Notes: generated by a model not told the origin, from the letters alone. A DNA stretch of 64,000 nucleotides from an uncultured Veillonellaceae bacterium (GCA_927353735.1 CAKMIA010000005.1:1-64000); one strand, 5' to 3'. Positions 7,590 through 17,057 are shown, numbered from the stretch's first letter. Numbers and translations are program-made.

Positions 7590-8288
7590 ATGCAGAAAGC
7601 AGTCATATTGTCCAGCGGCGGCGTGGATTCCACCACGTGCGTAGCCGTTGCAGTGGAAAAACTGGGTGCGGAGAATGTTTCTACGGCATCTATTTTTTAT
7701 GGCCAGAAACACCGCAAGGAGCTGGAATGCGCCAGAAAGGTGGCGGCCCATTACGGCCTCCGCCATTATGAATTCGATCTGTCGGAGATCCTGAAATATT
7801 CCGACTGTGCCCTGCTGGAGGGCTCCACGCAGGCCATCGAGCACAAGAGCTACGCCGAGCAGACCGCAGAGCGCCCTGACGGAAAGGTGTCCACCTATGT
7901 GCCGTTCCGCAACGGCCTCATGCTCTCCGCGGCGGCGTCGCTGGCGTCCTCGCTCTACCCGGACGACGACGTGGATCTCTATCTGGGAGCCCATGCGGAT
8001 GACGCCGCAGGCAACGCCTATGCGGACTGCAGCGAAGGCTTCCTCCATGCCATGGGCGAGGCCATCTCCATCGGCACCTACGGCCGGGTCCATCTGGTGG
8101 CGCCCTTCTCGGGCGTGGGCAAGGAGGCCGTCGTGGCCGAGGGGCTCCGGCTCCACGTACCCTATGAGCTCACCTGGAGCTGCTACGAGGGCGGCGACCG
8201 CCCGTGCGGCCAGTGCGGCACCTGCCGGGACCGCGCGGCGGCCTTTGCGGCAAACGGCGTGGCCGATCCGGCACTGGAGGTGAAATGA
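7590..8288 (+). CDS. queC: 7-cyano-7-deazaguanine synthase QueC
   Basis: A 232-residue ATP-dependent enzyme converting 7-carboxy-7-deazaguanine to preQ0 in queuosine synthesis. It has the PP-loop SSGGVDSTTC at residues 8-17 and a C-terminal zinc site with four cysteines (WSC, RPC, GQCGTC). The start at 7590 follows CGGGAGG with 5-nt spacing; an upstream TTG at 7548 would lie inside the riboswitch. The stop overlaps the queD start. queF and folE are not in the window. Confidence 0.96.
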   Translation: MQKAVILSSGGVDSTTCVAVAVEKLGAENVSTASIFYGQKHRKELECARKVAAHYGLRHYEFDLSEILKYSDCALLEGSTQAIEHKSYAEQTAERPDGKVSTYVPFRNGLMLSAAASLASSLYPDDDVDLYLGAHADDAAGNAYADCSEGFLHAMGEAISIGTYGRVHLVAPFSGVGKEAVVAEGLRLHVPYELTWSCYEGGDRPCGQCGTCRDRAAAFAANGVADPALEVK

Positions 8289-8617
8289 TGTATACGGTGG
8301 TAAAAACGGTGGAAGTGAGCGGGGCCCATCAGCTCTCCCTTCCCTATCCGTCGAAATGCTCCCGCCTCCACGGGCACAACTGGAAGATCGAGGTGACGCT
8401 CCGCAGCGAGACCCTTGACGAGAACGGCATGGTCCTCGATTTTTCCCGCATCAAGGAAGTGGTGATGCAGCTGGACCATACCTACATCAATGACGTGCTG
8501 GGCGGACTGAATCCCACGGCGGAAAATATCGCGAAGTGGATCTGCGACCAGCTGCCGCACTGCGTGCGCGTGGCGGTGCGCGAGTCTGAAGGGAATCTGG
8601 CCATTTATGAAAAATAA
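8285..8617 (+). CDS. queD: 6-carboxy-5,6,7,8-tetrahydropterin synthase QueD
   Basis: A 110-residue T-fold enzyme making 6-carboxytetrahydropterin from dihydroneopterin triphosphate, the first committed queuosine step. The zinc histidines (SGAHQLS and LHGHNW) and the catalytic cysteine just before (KCSRLHGHNW) are present. It starts at ATG 8285, overlapping the queC stop (ATGATG). Its 3' end overlaps queE by 11 nt. Confidence 0.94.
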   Translation: MMYTVVKTVEVSGAHQLSLPYPSKCSRLHGHNWKIEVTLRSETLDENGMVLDFSRIKEVVMQLDHTYINDVLGGLNPTAENIAKWICDQLPHCVRVAVRESEGNLAIYEK

Positions 8618-9269
8618 ATTTCCCGTGACGGAGATCTTCGACAGCATCGACGGCGAGGGAAAGCGCACGGGCCTCATGGCGACCTTCGTGCGCTTTGCCG
8701 GGTGCAACCTGCGGTGCTCCTACTGCGACACCGCCTATTCCCTGCGTGAGGAGGACGCGGAGGAATGGCTCACCGAAGAGGAGCTCCTCCGCCGCATCCG
8801 CGCCTATCCGTGGAAGCGGGTGACGCTCACCGGCGGCGAGCCGCTGCTCCAGCCGCTGGCCTCTCTGTGCGGTACCCTCGGCCGGGAAGGCTTCGAGTGC
8901 AATATCGAGACGAACGGCGCGGTGCCCATGATGGAGACGCGCCCGGAGGGGCTTTTCTATACGATGGACTGGAAGTGCCCCGATTCGGGCATGGAGGGGC
9001 GCATGTGCGCCGACAATTTTCCCCGCCTCGAAGCGCGGGACGTGGTGAAATTCGTGGTCGGCAGCGGGCGCGACCTCTGCGCCATGGAGCGGGTGGTGCG
9101 CCGGTGGTTCATGAAGCCCGGCGCGCCGCGGCTCTACGTGTCGCCCGTATTCGGGCGCATCGAGCCCCGCCGGCTGGTGGAATTCGTGCGGGATCACGCG
9201 CTGGCGGAGGTGACCGTGCAGGTACAGCTCCACAAGGTCATCTGGCCGCCGGATATGCGCGGCGTATAA
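8607..9269 (+). CDS. queE: 7-carboxy-7-deazaguanine synthase QueE (radical SAM)
   Basis: A 220-residue radical S-adenosylmethionine enzyme contracting carboxytetrahydropterin to carboxydeazaguanine. The [4Fe-4S]-binding CX3CX2C is C33-N-L-R-C37-S-Y-C40, and TLTGGEPLLQP is the SAM-binding GGE motif. It is last in queCDE. Its ATG lies inside queD, so translation is coupled. Confidence 0.95.
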   Translation: MKNKFPVTEIFDSIDGEGKRTGLMATFVRFAGCNLRCSYCDTAYSLREEDAEEWLTEEELLRRIRAYPWKRVTLTGGEPLLQPLASLCGTLGREGFECNIETNGAVPMMETRPEGLFYTMDWKCPDSGMEGRMCADNFPRLEARDVVKFVVGSGRDLCAMERVVRRWFMKPGAPRLYVSPVFGRIEPRRLVEFVRDHALAEVTVQVQLHKVIWPPDMRGV

Positions 9270-9300
9270 CGGAAGGGACGGGCCCCGCCGCCTCTCCGGA

Positions 9301-9344
9301 AGAGAACAGACCGGGTCTCCGGCTCCCGTTCTCTTTTATTTTTC
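9301..9344 (+). terminator. Terminator after queE
   Basis: A 7-bp stem (9301-9307 with 9328-9334), a long partly paired loop and a T-rich tail TTTATTTTT. Confidence 0.75.
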
Positions 9345-9384
9345 ATAAATTTTTCAGAACAAATGGAAAATTCCTTGCATTTGA

Positions 9385-9413
9385 TAGACTGAACCATAAC
9401 CAACAGATATAAT
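9385..9413 (+). promoter_or_regulatory. Promoter of korAB
   Basis: TAGACT (9385-9390) and TATAAT (9408-9413) are 17 bp apart. The leader to 9553 is about 135 nt, GC-rich after 9425, with no structure I can name. Confidence 0.55.
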
Positions 9414-9552
9414 AAAGGCAGCAATTCCGGGGCCGTCCCGCGGCGGTCCCATTCGCACAAATTCATAGAAGGACTCATCAGGAGGCCGGCCGCAAGGACG
9501 CGGCACACAGGACGTCGGCGGTCTGTCTTTGTGCGCAAAAAGGAGGCAGAAA

Positions 9553-11301
9553 TTGGAAACAAAACGTGATTTTATCTGGAAAATGGGCGGACAGCAGGGA
9601 CAGGGCGTCGAGTCCTGCGGCGAAATTCTCGGCCGCGTGCTGGCGCAGGAGGGCTATTCCCTCTTCAGCCAGCGCCTCTTTGCATCCCGCATCAAGGGCG
9701 GTCATACGACGATCGCGCTCCGCATCGCAGCGGATCACCGCGTAGCCACCATCGGTGAAAGCGTGGACTGCCTGGTCGCTCTCGATCAGGAGACCATCGA
9801 CAAGCACGGCACCGAGGTGCGCGAAGGCGGCGTCATCATCGCCGATATGGCGTTCCGTCCCAAATGGGAAGCCCATACGGGCCGCATTTTCCTGACGCTC
9901 CCCATCACGGAGATCGCCAAGGCACACGGCTCTCTCCAGATGAAAAACATCACCGCGCTCGGGATGTCCGCAGGCATCCTCGGATTCCCGAAGGAACCGT
10001 TCTTCCAGTTCATCGCAGACCGCTTCGGCAAGAAGGGCGAGCATGTGGTGGAGGAAAACAAAGCCGTATTCATCGAGGGGTATGACACGGCAGCCAAGGC
10101 CGTGGAAGGCACGGACAGCATCGGCCGTCTCGCCACGCCGGAAAAGAGCGAGCAGCTCTATCTCCTCGGCAATGAAGCGGCCGCGCTGGGCGCCATCGCC
10201 GCAGGAAGCCGCTTCATGGCGTCCTACCCGATCACGCCCGCTTCGGAGATCATGGAATACATGATCAAGGTCATGCACAAGATCCACGGCACGGTGGTGC
10301 AGACCGAGGATGAGCTCGCATCGTGCATGATGGCCATGGGCGCCGGCTATGCAGGGGTGCGCGCCTTCACGGCCACCAGCGGCCCCGGGCTCTCCCTCAT
10401 GGCGGAATCCATTTCCATGGCCTGCATGGCGGAGATCCCCGTAGTCATCATCGACGTCATGCGCGCCGGCCCGTCCACGGGCATGGCCACGAAGGTGGAG
10501 CAGAGCGACATCCGCTACGCCATCGGCGCCGGCCACGGCGATGCGGAAAAGATCGTTCTTGCTGCCGCCGGCATCGAGGACTGCTTCTACATTACCCAGG
10601 AAGCGTTCAATCTGGCGGAAGAATACCAGACGCCGGTCATTCTGCTGTCGGATCTGGAATTCGGCATGTGCAAGCAGTCCGTGCCCGTATTCGATGAAAA
10701 CCGGGTGCCGATCCGCCGGGGCAAGCTCGTCCGGGACGGCCTGCCGGAGCTGCAGAAGGGCGAATATTTCCGCCGCTTCGCCGACAGCGAGGACGGCATC
10801 TCCCGGCGCACCATCCCCGGCGTGAAGAACGGCATGTTCCTCTCCACCGGGCTGGAGCACAATGACTACGGCAAGCCCGCGGAAGCGCAGAGCGACCGCA
10901 TCATCGGCATGGAAAAGCGGCACCGCAAGCTCCAGACCGTTTCGAAGGCCATTCAGCCCTTCACCGTGACCTCTGAGGATACCGATGCGGATCTCCTCAT
11001 CATCGGCATCACCTCCACCGGCGGCGCCATCGACGAAGCGATGGACATGCTGAAGGACACGGGCAAAAAGATCAATCATCTCCATCTGCGCCTGCTGTCC
11101 CCGTTCCCGGAGGAAGAACTCCGTCCCTACATCGAGGGGGCAAAACAGGTCCTCATCGTCGAGGAAAATCTCACCGCGCAGCTCCGGGAGCTCTTTGCTT
11201 CCCACTTCGACTGCCACGACAAGCTGCTGTCTCTGCTCCAGTATGACGGCACGCCCTTCGTCGCGTCCACTATCGCAAAGAAAGCAAAGGAGGTCCTGTG
11301 A
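9553..11301 (+). CDS. korA: 2-oxoacid:ferredoxin oxidoreductase, fused gamma-alpha subunit (KorA-like)
   Basis: 582 residues. The N-terminal gamma domain (about 1-185, GGQQGQGVES) is fused to the alpha domain (about 200-582, NEAAALGAIAAGSRFMASYPITPASEI). With KorB it oxidatively decarboxylates a 2-oxoacid, probably 2-oxoglutarate, to the acyl-CoA and reduces ferredoxin. The conserved YPITPASEI and SGPGLSLMAE segments bind CoA and stabilise the active site. I start at TTG 9553, 6 nt after AGGAGG; an upstream TTG at 9529 precedes that site. The stop overlaps korB. Confidence 0.92.
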   Translation: METKRDFIWKMGGQQGQGVESCGEILGRVLAQEGYSLFSQRLFASRIKGGHTTIALRIAADHRVATIGESVDCLVALDQETIDKHGTEVREGGVIIADMAFRPKWEAHTGRIFLTLPITEIAKAHGSLQMKNITALGMSAGILGFPKEPFFQFIADRFGKKGEHVVEENKAVFIEGYDTAAKAVEGTDSIGRLATPEKSEQLYLLGNEAAALGAIAAGSRFMASYPITPASEIMEYMIKVMHKIHGTVVQTEDELASCMMAMGAGYAGVRAFTATSGPGLSLMAESISMACMAEIPVVIIDVMRAGPSTGMATKVEQSDIRYAIGAGHGDAEKIVLAAAGIEDCFYITQEAFNLAEEYQTPVILLSDLEFGMCKQSVPVFDENRVPIRRGKLVRDGLPELQKGEYFRRFADSEDGISRRTIPGVKNGMFLSTGLEHNDYGKPAEAQSDRIIGMEKRHRKLQTVSKAIQPFTVTSEDTDADLLIIGITSTGGAIDEAMDMLKDTGKKINHLHLRLLSPFPEEELRPYIEGAKQVLIVEENLTAQLRELFASHFDCHDKLLSLLQYDGTPFVASTIAKKAKEVL

Positions 11302-11303
11302 TC

Positions 11304-12170
11304 ATGGCGTCACCGAGAGACTATAAAAATAAAATCATTCCGAACTGGTGCCCCGGCTGCGGCGACTACGGCATTCAGAATGCCATTGCGGCCATCTGTG
11401 CCAGGAAGGGCTGGGCCTTCGAGGATATCGCCCTCATTTCCGGCATCGGCTGCTCCTCCCGCATCGGCGGCTACCATTACTGCTACGGCGCGCACACCAC
11501 GCACGGCCGCTCCCTGCCCTTCGCACAGGGCATCAAATGCGCCAACAAGGACATGCATATGATCGTCTGCTCCGGCGACGGTGACTCCTATGCCATCGGC
11601 CTCGGCCACATGATCCATGCGATGAAGCGCAATATGGACATCACCTATCTGGTATTCGACAATCAGGTGTACGGCCTGACCAAGGGCCAGACCAGCCCGG
11701 CCTCCAGCAAGGGATTCGTCACGAAGACCACGCCGGACGGCAATCCCGAGACGCCGCTCAATACGCTGGGCATGGCCATCGCTGCGGGGTGCACCTTCGT
11801 GGCGCAGACCTTCGCCATCGACGGCCGCCAGATGATGGATATCATCGAAAAGGCGATAGACCACAGGGGCTTCTCCTTCGTCAATATTTTTACGCCCTGC
11901 GTATCGTTCAATAAATTCAATACGGTCGACTGGTATCAGAGCCATCTGAAGAAGATCGCCGATCTGCATCCGGACTACGATCCGTCCGATATGGGCGGAG
12001 CCTTCCATCTCCTCGCCGAGACCGACAGCCTTGTGACCGGCGTCATCTACGAGGAAAAGGGCGTCGCCGCCTTCGATCAGATCACGCCTGCCAGCGACCG
12101 CCGTCTGGTGGATCACGTGGAAAAGCCGTCTCACGAACTCTTTACGGACCTCATGAGTGAATTCCGCTGA
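11304..12170 (+). CDS. korB: 2-oxoacid:ferredoxin oxidoreductase, beta subunit (KorB-like)
   Basis: 288 residues, carrying thiamine pyrophosphate and a [4Fe-4S] cluster. Cluster cysteines are visible in NWCPGCGDYG, GIGCSSRIGG and FTPCVSFN. The TPP motif runs from CSGDGDSYAIG to DNQVYGLTKGQ. Substrate specificity (2-oxoglutarate rather than pyruvate) is inferred from the two-subunit architecture. Start is either GTG 11298 (AAGGAGG 4 nt upstream, overlapping the korA stop) or ATG 11304; I prefer 11304. No delta-type ferredoxin subunit is nearby. Confidence 0.92.
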   Translation: MASPRDYKNKIIPNWCPGCGDYGIQNAIAAICARKGWAFEDIALISGIGCSSRIGGYHYCYGAHTTHGRSLPFAQGIKCANKDMHMIVCSGDGDSYAIGLGHMIHAMKRNMDITYLVFDNQVYGLTKGQTSPASSKGFVTKTTPDGNPETPLNTLGMAIAAGCTFVAQTFAIDGRQMMDIIEKAIDHRGFSFVNIFTPCVSFNKFNTVDWYQSHLKKIADLHPDYDPSDMGGAFHLLAETDSLVTGVIYEEKGVAAFDQITPASDRRLVDHVEKPSHELFTDLMSEFR

Positions 12171-12215
12171 TTTTCGCGGGTGACCCGAATCCGGTTTTTC
12201 AAGGAGGATAGAACC

Positions 12216-13274
12216 ATGCCTTCCGATCGCATGCTCGAATACTACTATGCCATGGGACAGGACGCCGTCCATCTGGAAAAATGGGACGAGGCCGTGGCCT
12301 ATTTCCGCAAAGCGGCCAATATGGGCGCGGCGGAAGCGGCAGCGGAGCTCTGCGCCATCGGACGCCGCTGGGAGACCGGCCGCGGGATGGAAAAGGACGA
12401 GGAAAAGGCCCGCCTCTGCTATGAGGCGAGCGCCGGGTACGGCGATCGGGAGGCCTGTCTGTTTCTGGGGAAGCTCTATCTCCGGGGACTCCGGGGAGGC
12501 CGTCCCAATGTGCGGAAGGCCCGGAAAAATCTGGAGCGGGCCTGCGACAGCGGCAGTGCGGAAGCGGCGGCCTGCCTCGGCCGGATGTACGATGAGGGCA
12601 CACTGGGCCGGGTGAATGCGGCGAAGGCCTTCCGGTATTATCTGCTCGCCGCAGAGCGGGGCTGGAGCGACGCCATGCTCATGACGGGGCTCTTCTACGC
12701 CCAGGGGGATTCCGTTCCGAAGGATCTGGAAAAAGCAGAGGCCTGGATACGGAAGGGCGCAGAAGCCGGCACGGAGGACGGAAAGGCCACGCTCCGCACG
12801 TTCCTGTCGGTGACCGCCTCGGAATACGCCTCGGGCGACGCGGGACGGACCGATGACGAGAAGGCCTTCGCCATGGCGGAGGAAGCAGAGGCCCTCGGCA
12901 ATGAGGAAGCCTTCCTGCTCCTCGGCGAGACCTACCGCGCACGGGACCGCCGGCCCGGCCACGGAGAGCGGGCTTTCCGGTGCTTCCAGCGGGCGGACCG
13001 GCACGGCCTGCCCCGGGCGCGGGCGTCGCTTGGCCTCTGCTGGGAGGCGGGCATCGGCACGGAGGCGGATATTCAGAAGGCCGTGGCCTGCTACCGCTCC
13101 GCCGCGGAGGCGGGCGAGCCCTTTGCCATGGCCCGTCTGGGCTACGCCTATGAGAAGGGTGAGGGCATCGAGAAGGACGAGAAGCTCGCCATGTCCTGGC
13201 TCATCAAGGCGGCGCTCCGCGGAGACAAGGGCGCCATCCATACCCTGAAAGAGGACTACCAGTATACGCTGTAA
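12216..13274 (+). CDS. Sel1-repeat (TPR-like) protein
   Basis: 352 residues made mostly of Sel1-like repeats of about 36 residues. Examples are AVAYFRKAANMGAAEA, ARLCYEASAGYGDREA, AFRYYLLAAERGWSDA and AVACYRSAAEAGEPFA. They form a helical solenoid for protein-protein contacts. No signal peptide or membrane segment is visible, so it is likely cytoplasmic. The start at 12216 follows AAGGAGG at good spacing. It lies 45 bp after korB and could be co-transcribed. The partner and function are unknown. Confidence 0.85.
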   Translation: MPSDRMLEYYYAMGQDAVHLEKWDEAVAYFRKAANMGAAEAAAELCAIGRRWETGRGMEKDEEKARLCYEASAGYGDREACLFLGKLYLRGLRGGRPNVRKARKNLERACDSGSAEAAACLGRMYDEGTLGRVNAAKAFRYYLLAAERGWSDAMLMTGLFYAQGDSVPKDLEKAEAWIRKGAEAGTEDGKATLRTFLSVTASEYASGDAGRTDDEKAFAMAEEAEALGNEEAFLLLGETYRARDRRPGHGERAFRCFQRADRHGLPRARASLGLCWEAGIGTEADIQKAVACYRSAAEAGEPFAMARLGYAYEKGEGIEKDEKLAMSWLIKAALRGDKGAIHTLKEDYQYTL

Positions 13275-13280
13275 GAGAAA

Positions 13281-13306
13281 GCAGGGAGCCATGCTCTCTG
13301 CTTTTT
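13281..13306 (+). terminator. Terminator after the Sel1-repeat gene
   Basis: A 9-bp stem with one G-U pair (13281-13289 with 13293-13301) and TTTTT. Confidence 0.85.
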
Positions 13307-13360
13307 CTATGCGCTGACGCATAGCGGCCATAGCCAGAATCTATGCGCCGGCTCTCTATC
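13307..13360. promoter_or_regulatory. CTATG/CATAG box array ahead of the peptide-transporter operon
   Basis: A perfect dyad of two 7-bp arms (13307-13313 and 13318-13324, spacer CTGA) is followed by CATAG (13329-13333), CTATG (13341-13345) and CTATC (13356-13360). The same boxes occur at 376-498. The array ends just upstream of the -10 element at 13380, where an activator or repressor would act. Confidence 0.4.
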
Positions 13361-13379
13361 GCAGTAAAGCAAATTACGG

Positions 13380-13385
13380 TATAAT
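13380..13385 (+). promoter_or_regulatory. -10 element of the peptide-transporter operon
   Basis: TATAAT without a recognisable -35 (TATCGC at the expected place), which suggests dependence on an activator bound to the boxes just upstream. Confidence 0.5.
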
Positions 13386-13471
13386 AACGAACAAGTTCAA
13401 AAAACAAAGGCGTTTCAGAAAAGCGAAGGCTTTGGCTGGAACGCCTTTTCTCTTGGAAGGGGGAATTGATG

Positions 13472-15052
13472 ATGAAAAAACTGGCAGCGGCCGTTCTTCT
13501 CGGACTGACTGTCCTTACAGCGGCAGGATGCGGCGGAGGAAGCTCCAGCTCCGGCGGCTCGGGCAGCAATATACCGAAAAATACCATGGCGGTAGGCATC
13601 AGCGTGGATCTGGGATCTCTGGACCCGGCGGTGACCATGGACAACAAGCACTGGCAGGTGACCTATCCGGCCTACGAGAGACTGGTGCGCTATAAAGTGG
13701 AAAACGGCAAGGCCAGCACGGAAGTGGAAGGCTCTCTGGCGAAGTCCTGGACCGTATCGGACGACGGCCTCGTATGGACCTTCAAGCTGGACCCGGGCCA
13801 CAAATTCTCCGACGGCACTCCGGTAGACGCTGCGGCGGTAAAATTCTCCATGGAACGGACCATCGCCATCGGCAAGGGCCCGTCGGAATATTTCAAGATG
13901 GTGAAGTCCATCGAAGCGCCTGATCCGGAAACGGTAGTCATCACCCTGGACCGTCCTTTCGCTCCGTTCCTGTCGAGCCTGGCTGTGAACGGCGCGGGCA
14001 TCGTGAATCCGAAGGTTATGGAGCATGAGGAGAACGGCGACCGCGGCTCGAACTATCTGGCGACCCACACTATGGGCTCCGGCGCGTACGAGCTGAAGGA
14101 GATCGTACCGGGCCAGAAGATCACCCTCGAGCTGAACCCGAATTACAGCGGCAAGAAGCCCGCCATCGAACACGTGGTGTTCAATGTGGTGAAGGACCCG
14201 TCCGCACAGCGGCTGCAGCTGGAAAAGGGCGATCTGGATATCGCACAGGGCCTGCCGCTGGATCAGATCGAGCAGATGAAGAGCAATCCGGACATCCACA
14301 TCTACGAGGACCCCTCTCTGGTGGCCAGCGTGGTCTACATGAACAACCAGAAGTCCCCCATGAACGACAAGCTCTTCCGTCAGGCTCTCTCCTATGCGGT
14401 TGACTACGACGGCATGGTGGAAGGCGCTGTCAAGGGCTACGGCAAGCAGCTGGTGACCCCGATCCCGGACGGCCTGTGGGGCCGCGACAGCAGCATCACC
14501 GGATACAAGCAGGATCTGACGAAGGCGAAGGAGCTGCTGGCCCAGTCCTCCGGCGCAGGCACCACGGAGCTGACCCTCCTCTATTCGGACAACCAGCCTT
14601 TCAACGAAGTGGAAGCGCTGATGCTCCAGAACAATATGAAGGAACTGGGCATCAACCTCAAGCTGGAAAAGACCGCATGGGCGGCCTTCCGTGAACGGGT
14701 AGACAAAGGCGACTTCGATCTGGCGCTCGGCACCTGGAGCCCGGACTACGCCGACCCGCAGTTCTTCATGAGCTACTGGTTCGATTCGGGGTACTGGGGC
14801 CTCGCAGGGAACCGGTCGTTCTACAAGAACGATGCGGTGGACAGCATCCTGAGACAGGCCGAAGGGATCACCGACCAGAAGGCCCGCACCGATCTCTACG
14901 GACAGGCACAGAAGATGGTGCTGGACGATGCGCCGTACCTCTTCCTCTTCCAGATGAACGTTCTCACACCGATGCGGTCGAATATCGAAGGCTTTGCGTA
15001 CAATCCGATGCTCGATTCGATGTATGACTTCGAGCACATGAGCAAGAAATAA
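13472..15052 (+). CDS. Peptide ABC transporter substrate-binding lipoprotein (family 5)
   Basis: 526 residues. A lipoprotein signal peptide with lipobox LTAAGC is followed by a Ser/Gly linker, then the SBP_bac_5 fold (about 40-500). Family segments include SWTVSDDGLVWTFKLDPGHKF and AVKFSMER. It captures oligopeptides and delivers them to the permeases encoded next. Consecutive in-frame starts at TTG 13466, ATG 13469 and ATG 13472 follow GGAAGGGGG; spacing favours the ATGs. An internal terminator follows, as is common for excess binding-protein expression. Confidence 0.93.
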   Translation: MKKLAAAVLLGLTVLTAAGCGGGSSSSGGSGSNIPKNTMAVGISVDLGSLDPAVTMDNKHWQVTYPAYERLVRYKVENGKASTEVEGSLAKSWTVSDDGLVWTFKLDPGHKFSDGTPVDAAAVKFSMERTIAIGKGPSEYFKMVKSIEAPDPETVVITLDRPFAPFLSSLAVNGAGIVNPKVMEHEENGDRGSNYLATHTMGSGAYELKEIVPGQKITLELNPNYSGKKPAIEHVVFNVVKDPSAQRLQLEKGDLDIAQGLPLDQIEQMKSNPDIHIYEDPSLVASVVYMNNQKSPMNDKLFRQALSYAVDYDGMVEGAVKGYGKQLVTPIPDGLWGRDSSITGYKQDLTKAKELLAQSSGAGTTELTLLYSDNQPFNEVEALMLQNNMKELGINLKLEKTAWAAFRERVDKGDFDLALGTWSPDYADPQFFMSYWFDSGYWGLAGNRSFYKNDAVDSILRQAEGITDQKARTDLYGQAQKMVLDDAPYLFLFQMNVLTPMRSNIEGFAYNPMLDSMYDFEHMSKK

Positions 15053-15094
15053 AACGTCCTGTGTGACGAACGGGACGGCAGTGGTTTTACAGAA

Positions 15095-15128
15095 CCAGGG
15101 AGCGACGGGAAACGGCGTTCCCTGCTTT
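15095..15128 (+). terminator. Intercistronic terminator after the binding protein
   Basis: A 9-bp stem with one G-U pair (15095-15103 with 15115-15123) and TTTT. It likely lowers expression of the permease and ATPase genes relative to the binding protein. Confidence 0.65.
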
Positions 15129-15165
15129 TGTCATTTCTTCTGTGGAGTTAGGGGGATAGTTTTTT

Positions 15166-16188
15166 ATGATTTCCATGCAGTTTCTTTTGCGAAGGCTCAT
15201 CCATCTGGTGCTGGTCTTCTTCGGGGTGTCCGTGGTGACGTTCTGTATCTCCCACGTGATCCCCGGCGACCCGGCGCGGATGCTGGTGGGGCCTCATGCG
15301 TCTCCGGAAACGCTGGCGGCGGCGCGGGCGTCTCTCGGACTGGATCAGCCGATCTGGACGCAGTACATCCAGTATATGACCGGCCTCTTCCACGGGGATA
15401 TGGGCATTTCCATCCGGACACAGATGCCCGTGTCGGAGGAGCTGGCGAAATACTTCCCTGCCACGCTGGAGCTGACGCTGGCGGCGATGCTCATCGCCGT
15501 GGTGTTCGGCATCATCCTCGGTGTGGCCTCGGCGGTGCACCGTGACAAATGGGTGGACCATGTGAGCCGCATCATCTCTCTGGTGGGCGTCTCCATGCCG
15601 CTCTTCTGGTCCGGCATCATCGCGCTCATCCTCTTTTATAAAGTCTTTCCGATCTTCCCCGCTTCGGGACGGCTGGACGCCTTCCTTTCGCCGCCGCCTC
15701 ACGTGACCGGACTCTACATCATCGACGGGCTGCTGGCGGGCAATATGGACGTGGTGCTCTCCGCCATCCATCACCTCATCCTGCCGGCGCTGTGCCTGGC
15801 CTATGTACAGCTGGCCATCATCGCCCGGCAGGTCCGCTCCAGCATGATCGATGTGCTCGAGCAGGACTACATCCGCACGGCCCGGGCCTGCGGCATTCCC
15901 CGCCGGACCATCATCTACACCTACGCGCTGAAAAACGCGCTCATCCCCACGGTGACCCTCACGGGCCTCACCATCGGGGAACTCCTCGGCGGCGCGGTCA
16001 TTACGGAGACCATCTTCGCCTGGCCGGGCATGGGGAAATACGTGATGGACTCCATCTCCTTCCTGGATTTCCCGGCGATCATGGGCTTCACGCTGGTGAT
16101 CTCCTTCGGCTATGTACTGATTAATACCGCGGTGGATATCGTATACGGCATCCTGAATCCGCAGGTCCGGGAGGGGGGAGAGCAATGA
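15166..16188 (+). CDS. Peptide ABC transporter permease (DppB-like)
   Basis: 340 residues with about six membrane helices. The N-terminal RRLIHLVLVFFGVSVVTF and GDPAR segments are typical of DppB/OppB. The cytoplasmic EAA-type loop is near RTARACGIPRRTIIYTYALKNA. It forms the membrane channel with the next gene product. Its stop overlaps the start of the second permease (ATGA). Confidence 0.95.
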   Translation: MISMQFLLRRLIHLVLVFFGVSVVTFCISHVIPGDPARMLVGPHASPETLAAARASLGLDQPIWTQYIQYMTGLFHGDMGISIRTQMPVSEELAKYFPATLELTLAAMLIAVVFGIILGVASAVHRDKWVDHVSRIISLVGVSMPLFWSGIIALILFYKVFPIFPASGRLDAFLSPPPHVTGLYIIDGLLAGNMDVVLSAIHHLILPALCLAYVQLAIIARQVRSSMIDVLEQDYIRTARACGIPRRTIIYTYALKNALIPTVTLTGLTIGELLGGAVITETIFAWPGMGKYVMDSISFLDFPAIMGFTLVISFGYVLINTAVDIVYGILNPQVREGGEQ

Positions 16189-17051
16189 ACGAAACAGCAG
16201 CAGCAGTACGTCCTTCCCGATGGAAGGAGATCTGGGAGATCGCCCTCCGGAACAAGCTCACTCTCACGGGCTTTATCATCGTGGGGCTGGTGGTGCTCGT
16301 GGGGCTTCTCGCTCCGGTGCTGGCGCCCTACGACCCGAACCTCATGGATATCCCCGCGCGGCTTCAGGGGCCGAGCAGCGCCCATCCCTTCGGAACGGAT
16401 GAAATGGGACGGGATATCCTGTCCCGCGTGATGTACGGCGCGCGCATTTCCATCGCCGTAGGCGTCATCATCGTCGCCGTATCGGCGGCCATCGGCGTCG
16501 TTCTCGGCAGCCTCTCCGGCTACTTCGGCGGCAAGATCGATCAGGCGGTCATGGCCGTGACGGATATGATCCTGGCCTTCCCGTCCATGGTGCTGGCGCT
16601 CGCGCTGACCGCAGCGATGGGCCCGGGGCTTCTCAATACGATGCTCGCGGTCATCATCGTGCGCATCCCCATGTACACCCGGCTCATGCGCGGGCAGGTG
16701 CTGGTGCAGAAGGAGCAGCAGTACGTCCGGGCGGCGCGCACCTTCGGTGAAAAGCCCTTCTGGATCGTGGCGCGGCACATCGTGCCGAACTGCCTCACGC
16801 CTCTCATGGTGCAGATGACCCTCGGCATCGGCGATGCCATCCTCATCGCGTCGTCCATGAGCTTCATCGGCCTCGGGGCCCAGCCGCCGACGCCGGAATG
16901 GGGCGCCATGATCTCCACGGCGCGCGTCTATGCGATCGACCAGTGGTGGTACGCGGCCTTCCCGGGCCTGTCCATCCTGATCACCATTATGGGATTCAAT
17001 CTGATCGGCGACGGCATCCGGGACATCCTGGACCCCCGGTCGAGAAAGTGA
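16185..17051 (+). CDS. Peptide ABC transporter permease (DppC-like)
   Basis: 288 residues with the DppC/OppC N-terminal domain and about six helices. HPFGTDEMGRDILSRVMYGARIS is the family signature just after the first helix. The EAA loop is RAARTFGEKPFWIVARHIVPN. It pairs with the preceding permease. The ATG at 16185 overlaps the preceding stop. Confidence 0.95.
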   Translation: MNETAAAVRPSRWKEIWEIALRNKLTLTGFIIVGLVVLVGLLAPVLAPYDPNLMDIPARLQGPSSAHPFGTDEMGRDILSRVMYGARISIAVGVIIVAVSAAIGVVLGSLSGYFGGKIDQAVMAVTDMILAFPSMVLALALTAAMGPGLLNTMLAVIIVRIPMYTRLMRGQVLVQKEQQYVRAARTFGEKPFWIVARHIVPNCLTPLMVQMTLGIGDAILIASSMSFIGLGAQPPTPEWGAMISTARVYAIDQWWYAAFPGLSILITIMGFNLIGDGIRDILDPRSRK

Positions 17052-17057
17052 GGGCTT

